DNA from: Paraburkholderia ginsengiterrae
GTDB taxonomy: Bacteria; Pseudomonadota; Gammaproteobacteria; Burkholderiales; Burkholderiaceae
Assembly: GCF_001645125.1 (NCBI RefSeq)
Contig: NZ_LXKA01000221.1
Coordinates: 124,001-188,000 of the forward strand
Length of the DNA: 64,000 nt
Reading direction: 5' to 3'
A program made the position numbers and the translations under genes. Positions within the stretch are counted from its first letter, which is position 1. Each line of letters begins with the position of its first letter. A model generated the notes under the pieces. That model saw only the letters and a program-made list of their open reading frames with translations. It did no database searches and was not told the DNA's origin. Shown here one piece after another: positions 6,976-15,794 of the stretch.

Positions 6976-8844
6976 ATGAATTCCAATACTTCCCAGCCAA
7001 CACCGGCCGAGGTCGTGTTCTTCAACGGCAAGATCGCGACGCAGGATGACAAGCGGTCATTCGCCGACGCGGTGGCCGTCGCGAACGGCCGCATTATCGC
7101 GTCGGGATCGCGCGAAGTCGTGATGCGTCACGTGAACGCCTCGACGCGTCAGGTTGACCTCAAAGGGCGCACGGTCATCCCCGGTCTGAACGATTCCCAC
7201 CTGCACATCATTCGAGGCGGCCTGAACTTCAACATGGAGCTGCGCTGGGACGGCGTGCCGTCGCTCGCGGACGCGCTCGACATGCTGAAGAAGCAGGTAG
7301 CCCGCACGCCGGCGCCCCAATGGGTGCGCGTGGTGGGCGGCTGGAACGAATTCCAGTTTGCCGAGCGCCGTGGACCGACGCTCGAAGAAATCAATGCGAT
7401 TGCGCCGGATACGCCGGTGTTCATTCTGCATCTGTACGACAGCGCGCTCCTGAATGCAGCGGCGCTGCGCGCGGTCGGCTACACCAAGGACACGCCCAAC
7501 CCGCCCGGCGGCGAGATCCAGCGCGACAAGCGCGGCAACCCGACCGGCATGCTGATCGCACGCCCGAACGCCGGCCTTCTGTATGCGACGCTCGCCAAAG
7601 GGCCGAAGCTCGCACCGGAAGATCAGCGCAATTCCACGCTGCACTTCATGCGCGAACTGAACCGTCTCGGCGTGACGAGCGCGATCGACGCGGGCGGCGG
7701 CTATCAGGCTTATCCGGACGACTACGCGGTCATCATGGATCTCGCGAAGCGCAACGAATTGACCGTGCGTATCGCGTACAACCTGTTCACGCAGAATGCG
7801 AAGAAGGAAATCGAAGACTTCGCGAAATGGGTGAAGGTGACCAAGCCCGGCGACGGCGACGATTTCCTGCGCGTCAACGGCGCCGGTGAAATGCTGGTGT
7901 TCTCGGCAGCGGACTTCGAAGACTTTCTCGAGCCGCGCCCGGACCTGCCGGATACGCTGGAAGCCGAGCTGGAAGCGGTCGTCAAACTGCTGGTGGCGAA
8001 TCGCTGGCCGTTTCGCCTGCACGCCACGTATAACGAATCCATCGAGCGCTTCCTCAACGTGTTCGAACGTGTAAACGCCGAGATCCCGTTCAACGGATTG
8101 CGCTGGTTCTTCGACCATTGCGAGACCATTACGCAGAAGAACATCGAGCGGGTGCGTGCGCTCGGCGGCGGCATCGCGATCCAGCATCGGATGGCCTTCC
8201 AGGGCGAATACTTCATCCAGCGATACGGCGAAGAGGCCGTCAAGCGCACCCCGCCGATTCGCCACATGCTCGACGCCGGCCTGCCCGTTGGCGCGGGGAC
8301 AGACGCCACGCGCGTAGCGAGTTTCAATCCGTTCGTGTCGCTGTACTGGATGGTGTCGGGCAAGACGGTCGGCGGCACGGCGATGTATGCCAGCGAAAAC
8401 CGTCTGGACCGGATGGAAGCGCTGCGCCGCTACACGGTAGGCAGTGCATGGTTCTCGAACGAAGACGACCGCAAAGGCGCGCTGGTGCCGGGACATTTCG
8501 CGGACTTCGCGGTGCTGAGCGAAGACTACTTTACCGTCGACGAAGACCGCATCAAGTTCCTCACGTCCGCGATGACGGTGGTGGGCGGCAAGATCGTCTA
8601 CGCCGACGACGAGTTCGCGCCACTCGCACCGCCTGATCTGCCGGTCAGCCCGTCGTGGTCGCCGGTCGCGGAATTCGGCGGCTACAGCCGCTATAAGCCG
8701 ACGGCGGTGGCATGCGTGGATGGCTGCGTGAATCTGTGCGGCGTGCATGCCCACGCACACGGCTGGGCGTGGCGCAAGAACGTCCCGGTCAGCGATTCGA
8801 ACGGCTTCTGGGGCGCATTGGGATGTAGCTGCTTCGCGTTCTGA
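6976..8844 (+). CDS. YtcJ-type metal-dependent amidohydrolase with cysteine-rich tail
   Basis: A 622-residue amidohydrolase-superfamily enzyme. VVFFNGKIATQDD opens the small beta-sandwich domain and the barrel's metal ligands begin with GLNDSHLHI near residue 75. Later ligand regions include PFRLHATYN, WFFDHCETI and GAGTDATR. The YtcJ/NfdA branch cleaves N-substituted formamides or similar amides; the true substrate here is unknown. The ATG at 6976 is preferred because GAGGA lies six bases before it; another ATG at 6964 sits upstream of that site. The last 45 residues (CVDGCVNLCGVHAHAHGWAW and beyond, ending CSCFAF) are rich in Cys and His and lie outside the barrel, an unusual possible metal site. 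A hairpin, GTACGCGT-N10-ACGCGTAC, follows the stop at 8848-8873. Confidence 0.9.
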   Translation: MNSNTSQPTPAEVVFFNGKIATQDDKRSFADAVAVANGRIIASGSREVVMRHVNASTRQVDLKGRTVIPGLNDSHLHIIRGGLNFNMELRWDGVPSLADALDMLKKQVARTPAPQWVRVVGGWNEFQFAERRGPTLEEINAIAPDTPVFILHLYDSALLNAAALRAVGYTKDTPNPPGGEIQRDKRGNPTGMLIARPNAGLLYATLAKGPKLAPEDQRNSTLHFMRELNRLGVTSAIDAGGGYQAYPDDYAVIMDLAKRNELTVRIAYNLFTQNAKKEIEDFAKWVKVTKPGDGDDFLRVNGAGEMLVFSAADFEDFLEPRPDLPDTLEAELEAVVKLLVANRWPFRLHATYNESIERFLNVFERVNAEIPFNGLRWFFDHCETITQKNIERVRALGGGIAIQHRMAFQGEYFIQRYGEEAVKRTPPIRHMLDAGLPVGAGTDATRVASFNPFVSLYWMVSGKTVGGTAMYASENRLDRMEALRRYTVGSAWFSNEDDRKGALVPGHFADFAVLSEDYFTVDEDRIKFLTSAMTVVGGKIVYADDEFAPLAPPDLPVSPSWSPVAEFGGYSRYKPTAVACVDGCVNLCGVHAHAHGWAWRKNVPVSDSNGFWGALGCSCFAF

Positions 8845-8892
8845 CCGGTACGCGTTTGTGCCACCACGCGTACGACCACGCAAGCGAGGACC

Positions 8893-10365
8893 ATGATGCC
8901 GACCCTGACCGACGGTGTGCTGTTTGGGCTGGGCATCCTGGTCCTCGATTTCCTTGCATGGCGCTTCATGGACCGCAAGAGCGGCCAGATGCGGCTCGCC
9001 TTGCGTGCCCTCATGTTCGGTCTGTCGACCTACGTGCTGTTCCGCTCGGGGATGTATCCGCTGCGCGCGGCGCCCTGGCCGGACGAGCCGCTGCGCCATC
9101 TGCTCGCGCAGTTTCTGGAGGTGGTCTGGTGGTTGCAGGGTGCGCGCCTCGTGATCATCGTGCTCGATCGCGTGGTGCTGCCCGAGACGTGGCACAAGGA
9201 GCGCCTGTTCCAGGACGTGCTGGGCGCGCTGGTGTTCATGGCCGCTGCGGTGGGGGCGATCGCGTTCGTGCTGCAACTGCCGGTGAAGGGCCTGCTCGCC
9301 ACCTCCGGCGCGCTCGCCGTGGTGCTTGGCCTTGCGATCCAGAGCACGCTCAACGATGTGTTTTCCGGCGTCGTGCTGAACGCCACGGAGCCGTTTCAGA
9401 TCGGCGACTGGGTGACGATCGGCGACGTGGAAGGCAAAGTGGTTGAAAGCAACTGGCGTGCGACGAGCCTGCTGAACAGCCAGGGCAATATCGTCGTGAT
9501 TCCGAACAGCGTGGCGGCGCGCACCAATATCGTCAACGCCAACGAACCGTCGCATACGCACGGCATCAGCATCGTGCTGCCGATCAAGCCGACCATCCGT
9601 CCCGCGTTGGTGCTCGAGGCGCTCACCAATGCCGCGGCCAGTTCGGCCGACGTGCTGACCGATCCCAAGCCGCTCGTCAGCGTGCGCCGCGCCACCAACG
9701 ACGCGATCGAGTACGAGATCGTCTGCTACGTCGACGCCCTGAGCAAAAAGATCGGTGTGCGCAACGACCTGTTCGATCTCGCGCACCGGCATCTGCTGTC
9801 CCACGGCGTCGTGTTGCGGCCGCTCTCGGTGCCCGAGCCCATTCTCGACCCGGCAGACGAGAAACATCGCCTGCTGCGCAATGTGCTGATCTTCCAGACG
9901 CTGGAACGCGAAGAGATCTCGCATCTCGCGGCGCAATTGACAAAGCACGAGTTCGATGCCGACGACGTGATCTACACCGCGGCGGACGAGGGCGGCCACG
10001 AGCTGCATATTCTGGCGCAGGGCGTCGCGAAAGCGGTCGTGGCGAAGGGCGGCCGCGAGGTCGAACTGCGCAGGCTTGCGCCGGGTGATTCGATCGGCCA
10101 GTCGGGCGTTCTCGCCGGCGTGCGGACCGCGATCGTCGTGCGTGCCATGACCCGCGCCACGGTGTTCCGGTTGGACAAGAGCGCGTTGACACCGGTGCTT
10201 GCGCAGCGCCCGGAGGTGGTGAAGGAAATGTGCCGCCTGCTGTCGGAACACCATGCCACCGAGGAGCTGGTGCTTGCCGCGCCGAGCAGCGTGGAGGAGA
10301 GCGCCGGGGGTTTTCTGCAATGGATACGCGATGGCGTGCGGCGTTTCCATGAACTGTCGTTTTGA
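8893..10365 (+). CDS. MscS-family mechanosensitive channel with C-terminal cyclic-nucleotide-binding domain
   Basis: A 490-residue protein. Hydrophobic helices lie at about residues 5-22, 35-55, 75-95 and 110-145. The pore-lining helix is seen in GLLATSGALAVVLGLAIQST followed by the MscS beta-domain start LNDVFSGVVLNATEPFQIGD. The C-terminal 150 residues form a cNMP-binding fold (FQTLEREEISHLAAQL, then GDSIGQSGVLAGVRTAIV). The Arg-Thr-Ala of the phosphate-binding cassette is kept, while the usual Glu of GE is Gln. Such channels are ion channels gated or tuned by ligand. AGGA at 8887-8890 fits the second ATG (8896) slightly better than the first. It belongs to the plus-strand cluster, with a second cNMP-domain protein at 13996. 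Confidence 0.9.
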   Translation: MMPTLTDGVLFGLGILVLDFLAWRFMDRKSGQMRLALRALMFGLSTYVLFRSGMYPLRAAPWPDEPLRHLLAQFLEVVWWLQGARLVIIVLDRVVLPETWHKERLFQDVLGALVFMAAAVGAIAFVLQLPVKGLLATSGALAVVLGLAIQSTLNDVFSGVVLNATEPFQIGDWVTIGDVEGKVVESNWRATSLLNSQGNIVVIPNSVAARTNIVNANEPSHTHGISIVLPIKPTIRPALVLEALTNAAASSADVLTDPKPLVSVRRATNDAIEYEIVCYVDALSKKIGVRNDLFDLAHRHLLSHGVVLRPLSVPEPILDPADEKHRLLRNVLIFQTLEREEISHLAAQLTKHEFDADDVIYTAADEGGHELHILAQGVAKAVVAKGGREVELRRLAPGDSIGQSGVLAGVRTAIVVRAMTRATVFRLDKSALTPVLAQRPEVVKEMCRLLSEHHATEELVLAAPSSVEESAGGFLQWIRDGVRRFHELSF

Positions 10366-10476
10366 GCGGGTTCATGGAGTGCCTGCGTCAATTAAGTGTT
10401 TTTAAGAATTCGCCAAAGTCTTAATGGCTTTAATCCGATACGCTGCATTGGACAGGTGCTCCTTGGAGGAGTTGAG

Positions 10477-11118
10477 ATGAGGAAGACCATTGCCGGCGTC
10501 GATATTCCCGACGGCGTCATGGCTCGGGCGGCGACCGAACAGATTCGGGGCACGGAGTCGGAGTTGATGTTCCAGCATGCGCTGAGAGCATTTCTGTTCG
10601 GTGCGCTGACCGGGTATCGCGAGAACCTGGCGTTCGACGCCGAGCTGCTGTATGTCGCCGCCATGTTTCACAACGCCGGTCTGAACGCGAAGTATCAGCG
10701 CTCGCCGCACCGCTTCGAGGTGGACGGCGCGAATGCCGCGCGCGATTTTCTGCGCCAGTACGACGTCGCCGACCATTCGATCGACGAAGTACGGTTGGCG
10801 ATCGCCTTGCACACGACGCCGGGCATTCCGGAACATCTGTCGCCGCTGGTTGCGCTGCTCAGCGCCGGCGTGCAAATGGATGTTCGCGGCGCAAGCCATG
10901 ACGCATTCACCGCGCAGCAGCGCAATGAAATCGTGCAGGCCTGTCCGCGCGAATGCGGTTTCAAGAAGAAGATCATCGAAGCTTACGCGCGTGGCATGGA
11001 GCATCGTCCGGGGACCACGTTCGGCACGGTGAATGCCGACATTCTGGACCGGTGGGATCCGAATTATCGGCGCCTGAATTTTTGCGGACTGGTGCTGGGA
11101 TCGGACTGGCCGAATTGA
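10477..11118 (+). CDS. HD-superfamily protein (cyanamide-hydratase-like) with HN in place of HD
   Basis: A 213-residue alpha-helical protein of the HD phosphohydrolase superfamily, closest by eye to the cyanamide hydratase/DUF-type HD proteins (LLYVAAMFHNAGL, SPHRFEVDGANAARDF, IALHTTPGIPEH). The signature doublet is His65-Asn66: the metal-binding Asp is replaced by Asn. Other ligand-type residues (H in the RFEVDG region, the H of ALHTTPG) remain. The start at 10477 follows GGAGGA (10465-10470); the in-frame extension to 10396 is promoter sequence. It is flanked by the channel gene and XapX in the cluster. It may be a changed-metal enzyme or a binding protein; the substrate is unknown. Confidence 0.85.
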   Translation: MRKTIAGVDIPDGVMARAATEQIRGTESELMFQHALRAFLFGALTGYRENLAFDAELLYVAAMFHNAGLNAKYQRSPHRFEVDGANAARDFLRQYDVADHSIDEVRLAIALHTTPGIPEHLSPLVALLSAGVQMDVRGASHDAFTAQQRNEIVQACPRECGFKKKIIEAYARGMEHRPGTTFGTVNADILDRWDPNYRRLNFCGLVLGSDWPN

Positions 11119-11152
11119 AAGTTGAAGAGTGTTTCAAGAAAGGACGGATAGC

Positions 11153-11401
11153 ATGGGTTACATCATTTCTCTCGGAGTCGGCTTCGGCGTTGGACTTCTC
11201 TATTGGCTACTCAAGGTGCAGTCGCCGGCGCCGCCACTGATTGCGCTGGCCGGGCTGCTCGGCATGGTATTGGGCGAACACGCCATACCGGTCGTCAAAT
11301 CGCAGCTGTTTGCGCAGACGACTGTTCAGAGCGCAGCGCCGGCGCCGGCCGCCGCACCGAAAACATCGGCGGTGCAGGACGCGACCAAGCAGGGCAGCTG
11401 A
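11153..11401 (+). CDS. XapX-domain small membrane protein
   Basis: An 82-residue protein. Two hydrophobic helices (about residues 3-20 and 24-42) contain GVGFGVGLLYWLLKVQSP and PPLIALAGLLGMVLGE, the XapX-domain pattern. A flexible Ala/Pro-rich C-terminus (SAAPAPAAAPKTSA) follows. XapX proteins often sit beside hydrolase genes, and their role is not known. The ATG at 11153 has AAGGA 8 bases upstream; an earlier in-frame ATG at 11129 would place the start before this site. It lies 34 bases after the HD gene, so it is probably co-transcribed. Confidence 0.85.
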   Translation: MGYIISLGVGFGVGLLYWLLKVQSPAPPLIALAGLLGMVLGEHAIPVVKSQLFAQTTVQSAAPAPAAAPKTSAVQDATKQGS

Positions 11402-11464
11402 CCCGGCACCTCGGTCGATCCGAGTTGGACCCTTCATACATTGCTAATTTATTTGAGTAATACC

Positions 11465-12421
11465 ATGTTCAAACCGCTTTATCGTCTCCGCGCACTGGCG
11501 TCCGTCTGCGCCGTGGTACTGATTGGACTGACACCGGCTGCATCCGCATTCGCCGATAACGGGCAGCCGGAGGTGGCAACCGGAAAACCCGCGGCCGCCG
11601 CCGTCGCGCGGCACCCCGACGTATCGGTGGGTGCGCAGTACGACACGACGCACGTGTACGTGGCGTCGGCCGATCTCGACGCGTTCGTGACCAGCTTTCT
11701 CGCCACCTTCGGCGGCAAGGCATCGCCACGTGCGGTGTTCACGGTGACGCCCACGCCGAGCAAGACCGCGTCGCAGTACGTGCAAACGCCGGTCGGCATG
11801 CTGTCGGTGTTCGGTTTCGAAACGGCGATTCCGTATCCGTTCGGCAATGAGCGAACCGGCTATCTGGTCACCGATATCGACAAGGCGGTGCAAGCCGCGC
11901 GTGCGGCCGGCGCCGACGTCGTCGTCGAGCCGTTCGACGATCCGATCGGCAAGGACGCGATCATTCAATGGCCGGGCGGGCTGACGATGCAGCTCTACTG
12001 GCACACCAAGGCGCCGAACTATGCGCCGCTGCAGAGCGTCCCGGACAACCGCGTGTATGTGTCGCGCTACGAAGTGGACAACTTCGTGCACCGCTGGGTG
12101 CGTTTCTCGCACGGCAAGGTGGTGTCGGACGACAAGAATGCCGATGCAGGCGTGATCGGCCGGCCGGGCGAGACGATCCGTGTGATCCGCATCAAGTCGG
12201 GCTTCGGCCAGATGATCGTGTTCGTCACGGACGGCAAGCTGCCGGTTCCGTTCGGAACCGAAACGACCGGCTATAGCGTGGACGATGTCGCCCAGACGAT
12301 CGAGCGCGCACAAGCGGCCGGCGCGAAGGTGCTGTCCCAGCCGTACCACAGCGCGACGGGCACGACTGCCATGCTGGAGTTCCCGGGCCGGTACATCGCC
12401 GAAGTGCACGATGGCAAGTGA
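11465..12421 (+). CDS. Exported glyoxalase/VOC-superfamily protein, two domains
   Basis: A 318-residue protein with a signal peptide (about residues 1-30: positively charged MFKPLYRLR, hydrophobic VCAVVLIGL, cleavage near ASAFA-D). Two VOC halves follow: VSVGAQYDTTHVYVASADLD to the EPFDDPIGKDAI region, then NRVYVSRYEVDNFVHRWV to the C-terminus. Glyoxalase-fold enzymes use a divalent metal held by residues from both halves. An exported version is unusual and suggests binding or lysis of a ligand in the periplasm. The start codon has only a weak ribosome site. The end overlaps the next gene by 11 bases. The substrate is unknown. Confidence 0.82.
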   Translation: MFKPLYRLRALASVCAVVLIGLTPAASAFADNGQPEVATGKPAAAAVARHPDVSVGAQYDTTHVYVASADLDAFVTSFLATFGGKASPRAVFTVTPTPSKTASQYVQTPVGMLSVFGFETAIPYPFGNERTGYLVTDIDKAVQAARAAGADVVVEPFDDPIGKDAIIQWPGGLTMQLYWHTKAPNYAPLQSVPDNRVYVSRYEVDNFVHRWVRFSHGKVVSDDKNADAGVIGRPGETIRVIRIKSGFGQMIVFVTDGKLPVPFGTETTGYSVDDVAQTIERAQAAGAKVLSQPYHSATGTTAMLEFPGRYIAEVHDGK

Positions 12422-13949
12422 ATCAATCATCGCAAAGCCGTTGAAGTCACTGAAGGGACGTAAGTGCGCGGCGCGTGTGTTCGCACGGCGCGCCGCCCGT
12501 GCCTTGCTGATCAGCACGGGTCTCGCGGCAGCGCTGCCGGCGTGCGCCGCGGACACCGCGCTCGGCGGTGCCGACGATACCTCCGCGGCAAGCACCGCAA
12601 CGGCAACGGCAGCGGCGGCTTCCACGAGTGCGTCGTGTGCGCGGCCGGCCATCATGTTCAACCGCTGGCAGGAGAACTGGTCGGTCCTCGCGAATCCTTG
12701 CGTGCCGAAACGCCCGCTCGATTCGCTGAAGTACATTCCGCTGTTCGGCAATCCCGACGCGTACATCTCGCTCGGCGTGGTGCTCCGGGAACGCCTGGAG
12801 GTGAACGACGCGCCGCTGTTCGGTCTCGGATCGGGACACGACGATACGTATCTGCTGCAACGCCTCGACGTTCATGCGGATATCCGCCTCGGCCCTCACG
12901 TGCAGATTTTCACGCAATTCGAAGACGCCCGCCCCTACGGCAAGGACAACGTCACGCCGGTCGACAAGAATCCGCTGGACTTGCGCCAGGCGTTCCTCGC
13001 CATTACCGAGCCGCTTGGGCCGGGTACGTTCAAGTTCCGCGTCGGCCGGCAGGAAATGGCGTTCGACTTGCAGCGTTTCGTCTCGGTTCGCGATGGCCCG
13101 AACGTGCGCCAGGCGTTCGACGCGGTGTGGGCCGACTATGAAACCGGTCCGTGGCGCTGGATCGCCTATGCGACGCAACCGGTGCAGTATCGCGACAATT
13201 CCGATTTCGACGACATCTCCAATCGCGATCTGACGTTCAGCGGCGTGCGCGTGGAGCGCAAGGGCGTGGGCCCGGGCGATCTGTCCGCGTATTACTCCCG
13301 CTACAACCGCAGCAACGCGCGCTTTCTCGACGCGATCGGCGGCGAGCATCGCGACGTGTTCGACGTGCGCTATTCGGGCAATGTCAACGCCATCGACTGG
13401 GACGCCGAGGGGATGTATCAGACGGGCCATGTCGGCAGCAGCACGATCGGTGCGTGGGCGGTGGGCTCGCTCGCCGGCTATACGCTGAAGGCCGTGCCAT
13501 GGACACCGCGGATCGGCCTTCAGGTCGACGCCGCGTCGGGCGACACGCATCCGGGCGACGGCCGCGTCGGCACGTTCAATCCGCTCTTCCCGAACGGATA
13601 CTACTTCGCGCTGGCCGGCTATACCGGCTACTCGAACCTGATTCACGTCAAGCCGTCGCTGATCCTCAAACCGAACAGCAAGCTGTCGCTGCTGGCCGGC
13701 GTGGGGCTGCAATGGCGCGAGACCACCGCTGACGCGGTCTATCAGCAAGGCTCGGCCGTCGTGCCGGGCACAGCGGGACACGGCAGCCGCTGGACGGGTT
13801 TCTATACGCAGCTGCGCGCCGACTGGGCGGTCGCCGCGAATCTTGCCGCCGCGCTTGAAGCCGTGCATTTCCAGGTTGGACCGTCGCTGCGCGAACTCGG
13901 CGCCCGCAATTCCGACTACATAGGCGCGGAACTGAAATTTGGCTGGTAG
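12411..13949 (+). CDS. Outer-membrane porin, alginate_exp family
   Basis: A 512-residue protein. A charged N-terminus and hydrophobic stretch (RALLISTGLAAALPACA, about residues 30-48) form the signal. After a low-complexity Ala/Thr/Ser linker, the barrel domain begins around residue 95 with ISLGVVLRERLEV. Alternating strands follow, such as TFKFRVGRQEMAFDLQRFVS and GAWAVGSLAGYTLKAV, ending in ELKFGW with the terminal aromatic typical of barrels. The family includes AlgE-like and other substrate-specific porins. The start at 12411 lies inside the end of the glyoxalase-fold gene, in another frame. It probably admits the substrate handled by the exported VOC protein or the hydrolases upstream. 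A small hairpin (13959-13980) follows it. Confidence 0.87.
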   Translation: MASESIIAKPLKSLKGRKCAARVFARRAARALLISTGLAAALPACAADTALGGADDTSAASTATATAAAASTSASCARPAIMFNRWQENWSVLANPCVPKRPLDSLKYIPLFGNPDAYISLGVVLRERLEVNDAPLFGLGSGHDDTYLLQRLDVHADIRLGPHVQIFTQFEDARPYGKDNVTPVDKNPLDLRQAFLAITEPLGPGTFKFRVGRQEMAFDLQRFVSVRDGPNVRQAFDAVWADYETGPWRWIAYATQPVQYRDNSDFDDISNRDLTFSGVRVERKGVGPGDLSAYYSRYNRSNARFLDAIGGEHRDVFDVRYSGNVNAIDWDAEGMYQTGHVGSSTIGAWAVGSLAGYTLKAVPWTPRIGLQVDAASGDTHPGDGRVGTFNPLFPNGYYFALAGYTGYSNLIHVKPSLILKPNSKLSLLAGVGLQWRETTADAVYQQGSAVVPGTAGHGSRWTGFYTQLRADWAVAANLAAALEAVHFQVGPSLRELGARNSDYIGAELKFGW

Positions 13950-13995
13950 AGGCACAGAGGCACGATCTTTCAGCCGTGCCAGATGAGGTCATGTG

Positions 13996-15717
13996 ATGAA
14001 CACTTCCGATTTATCCGCCGACGCGATGACAGCGTCGGAACTCGATGTACCGAACTCCTCGCTGGAGTACCGCCGGCACCAGATGTTTCCCCGCCTTTCA
14101 GCGGCGGAGATTCAAAGTTTGCGGCGCTTCGCGCGGCCCATGTCGTTCAAGTCCGGCGAACTGATCTTCAAGACGGGGGAAGTCGCGCTCGGCCTGTTCG
14201 TGTTGCTGAGCGGGCGCGTGAGGATCTATTCGCTCGACAGTTTCGGCCGCTCGACGCTCGTCACCGAACATGAAGACGGGCACTTCATGGCCGAGATGGC
14301 GCAGCTCTCCGGCAAGCCGGCCCTGATCGACGGCATCGCGCTGACCGACGTCGAGACGCTCATGATCGAGCCGGACAAGCTGCGCGCGCTGATCGTGGCC
14401 GATGCGCAACTGGGCGAGCACATCATGCGCGCGCTGATCCTGCGGCGGCTTGGACTGATCGAGCAGGGGCTCGGGCCGATCATCGTGGGCGACGGCGACT
14501 GCTCGAAGCTGGTGGGGCTGCAGGGTTTTCTGCGGCGCAATGCCTACCCGGCGACGGTTGTCGACGCGCGCAGCGATCCCGAGGCGATCACGCTCCTGAG
14601 CGGCATGACGACCGGCCCCGACGACTTTCCGCTGGTGTTCTGTCCGAACGGCAATGTGCTGCGTGCGCCGGACGAGGTCCAGCTCGCGTCGTGCCTTGGA
14701 CTCGTGCCGACCTTCGAGCAGTCGCACGTGTATGACGTGGCGATTGTCGGCGCCGGGCCTGCCGGGCTGGCGGCGTCCGTCTACGCGGCCACGGAAGGCC
14801 TGTCGGTTGCCGTGTTCGATCAACGTGCGCCGGGCGGCCAGGCCGGCGCCAGCTCGCGCATCGAGAATTACCTGGGCTTTCCGACCGGCATTTCGGGCCA
14901 GGCACTCGCCGCGCGGGCGTTCCAGCAGGCGCTGAAGTTCGGCGCGCATCTGGCGATTCCCGGCAAGGTCACGTGCGTGAGCCGTCACGAAGGCATCTTT
15001 CTGCTGGCGCTGCTCGACGGGCAGCGCATCAGTGCCCGCACGGTGGTGGTCGCGAGCGGCGCCGCGTATCGCAAGCCATCGGTGAACGGCTTCGAGCGCT
15101 TCGACGGTCGCGGCACGTTCTACTGGGCGTCGACGATCGAGGCCAAGCTGGTGAAAGGGCAGGACATCGTGTTGATCGGCGGGGGCAATTCCGCCGGGCA
15201 GGCGATCGTGTTTCTCGCCAACTTCGCGCGCAGCATCCGCGTGCTGATTCGTGGCAAGGATCTCGAGGCCAGCATGTCGAAGTACCTGATCGACCGGATC
15301 GGCTCGCTGCCCAACGTGACGCTGTGCACGCGCTGCACGCTGCATGCGCTCGACGGCGACGAAGCCGGACTCACCCACGTCCGCGTCCGCCACGAGCGCG
15401 AGGATGACGACGAAGTCGTCGCGACGCGCCATCTGTTTCTCTTCGTCGGCGCGGACCCGAAGACCGATTGGCTCGAATCGAGCGGCGTGGAGCTCGATAA
15501 CCGAGGGTTTGTCGTGACAGGCTTTGCCCGCAACGAGCATAGCCTGCCCGAAGGAGGCGAGCACTATCCGCTCGAGACCAGCTTGCCGGGCATGTTTGCC
15601 GTTGGCGACGTGCGTTCGGAGTCGGCGAAACGGGTGGCCGCGGCGGTAGGAGACGGCGCAGCCGTGGTCGCTCAGATTCATGCCTACCTGAGCCAGTTGA
15701 AGGCTGCAATCGTGTAG
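13996..15717 (+). CDS. cNMP-domain thioredoxin-reductase-like flavoprotein lacking the CxxC
   Basis: A 573-residue fusion. Residues about 20-150 are a cNMP-binding-type beta-roll (GELIFKTGEVALGLFVLLSG), but the cassette reads AEMAQLSGKPALIDG without the Arg needed for phosphate contact. Residues about 165-245 form a small glutaredoxin/receiver-like domain. The rest is a class-II thioredoxin reductase fold, with an FAD motif (GAGPAG, about 251) and an NADPH motif (GGGNSAG, about 394). At the site of the redox pair the sequence is YWASTIEAK (about 376), with no cysteines, so it cannot work as a normal thioredoxin reductase. GAGG precedes a GTG (13993) and an ATG (13996); ATG is preferred. Related fusions are often neighbours of two-component genes. 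Confidence 0.88.
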   Translation: MNTSDLSADAMTASELDVPNSSLEYRRHQMFPRLSAAEIQSLRRFARPMSFKSGELIFKTGEVALGLFVLLSGRVRIYSLDSFGRSTLVTEHEDGHFMAEMAQLSGKPALIDGIALTDVETLMIEPDKLRALIVADAQLGEHIMRALILRRLGLIEQGLGPIIVGDGDCSKLVGLQGFLRRNAYPATVVDARSDPEAITLLSGMTTGPDDFPLVFCPNGNVLRAPDEVQLASCLGLVPTFEQSHVYDVAIVGAGPAGLAASVYAATEGLSVAVFDQRAPGGQAGASSRIENYLGFPTGISGQALAARAFQQALKFGAHLAIPGKVTCVSRHEGIFLLALLDGQRISARTVVVASGAAYRKPSVNGFERFDGRGTFYWASTIEAKLVKGQDIVLIGGGNSAGQAIVFLANFARSIRVLIRGKDLEASMSKYLIDRIGSLPNVTLCTRCTLHALDGDEAGLTHVRVRHEREDDDEVVATRHLFLFVGADPKTDWLESSGVELDNRGFVVTGFARNEHSLPEGGEHYPLETSLPGMFAVGDVRSESAKRVAAAVGDGAAVVAQIHAYLSQLKAAIV

Positions 15718-15794
15718 GTCCGTCCTGCTCACGCAATCGGGCTGTAGGCGCAGCATGCGATACTCTTTCTCACTGGGCGGACGGGAGAAATGAA

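Noticed and set aside
7057-10350. 1097-codon open frame on the minus strand
   Set aside because: It is the antisense shadow of the amidohydrolase and MscS genes, rich in His/Arg as expected from GC-rich codon reversal, with no family features.
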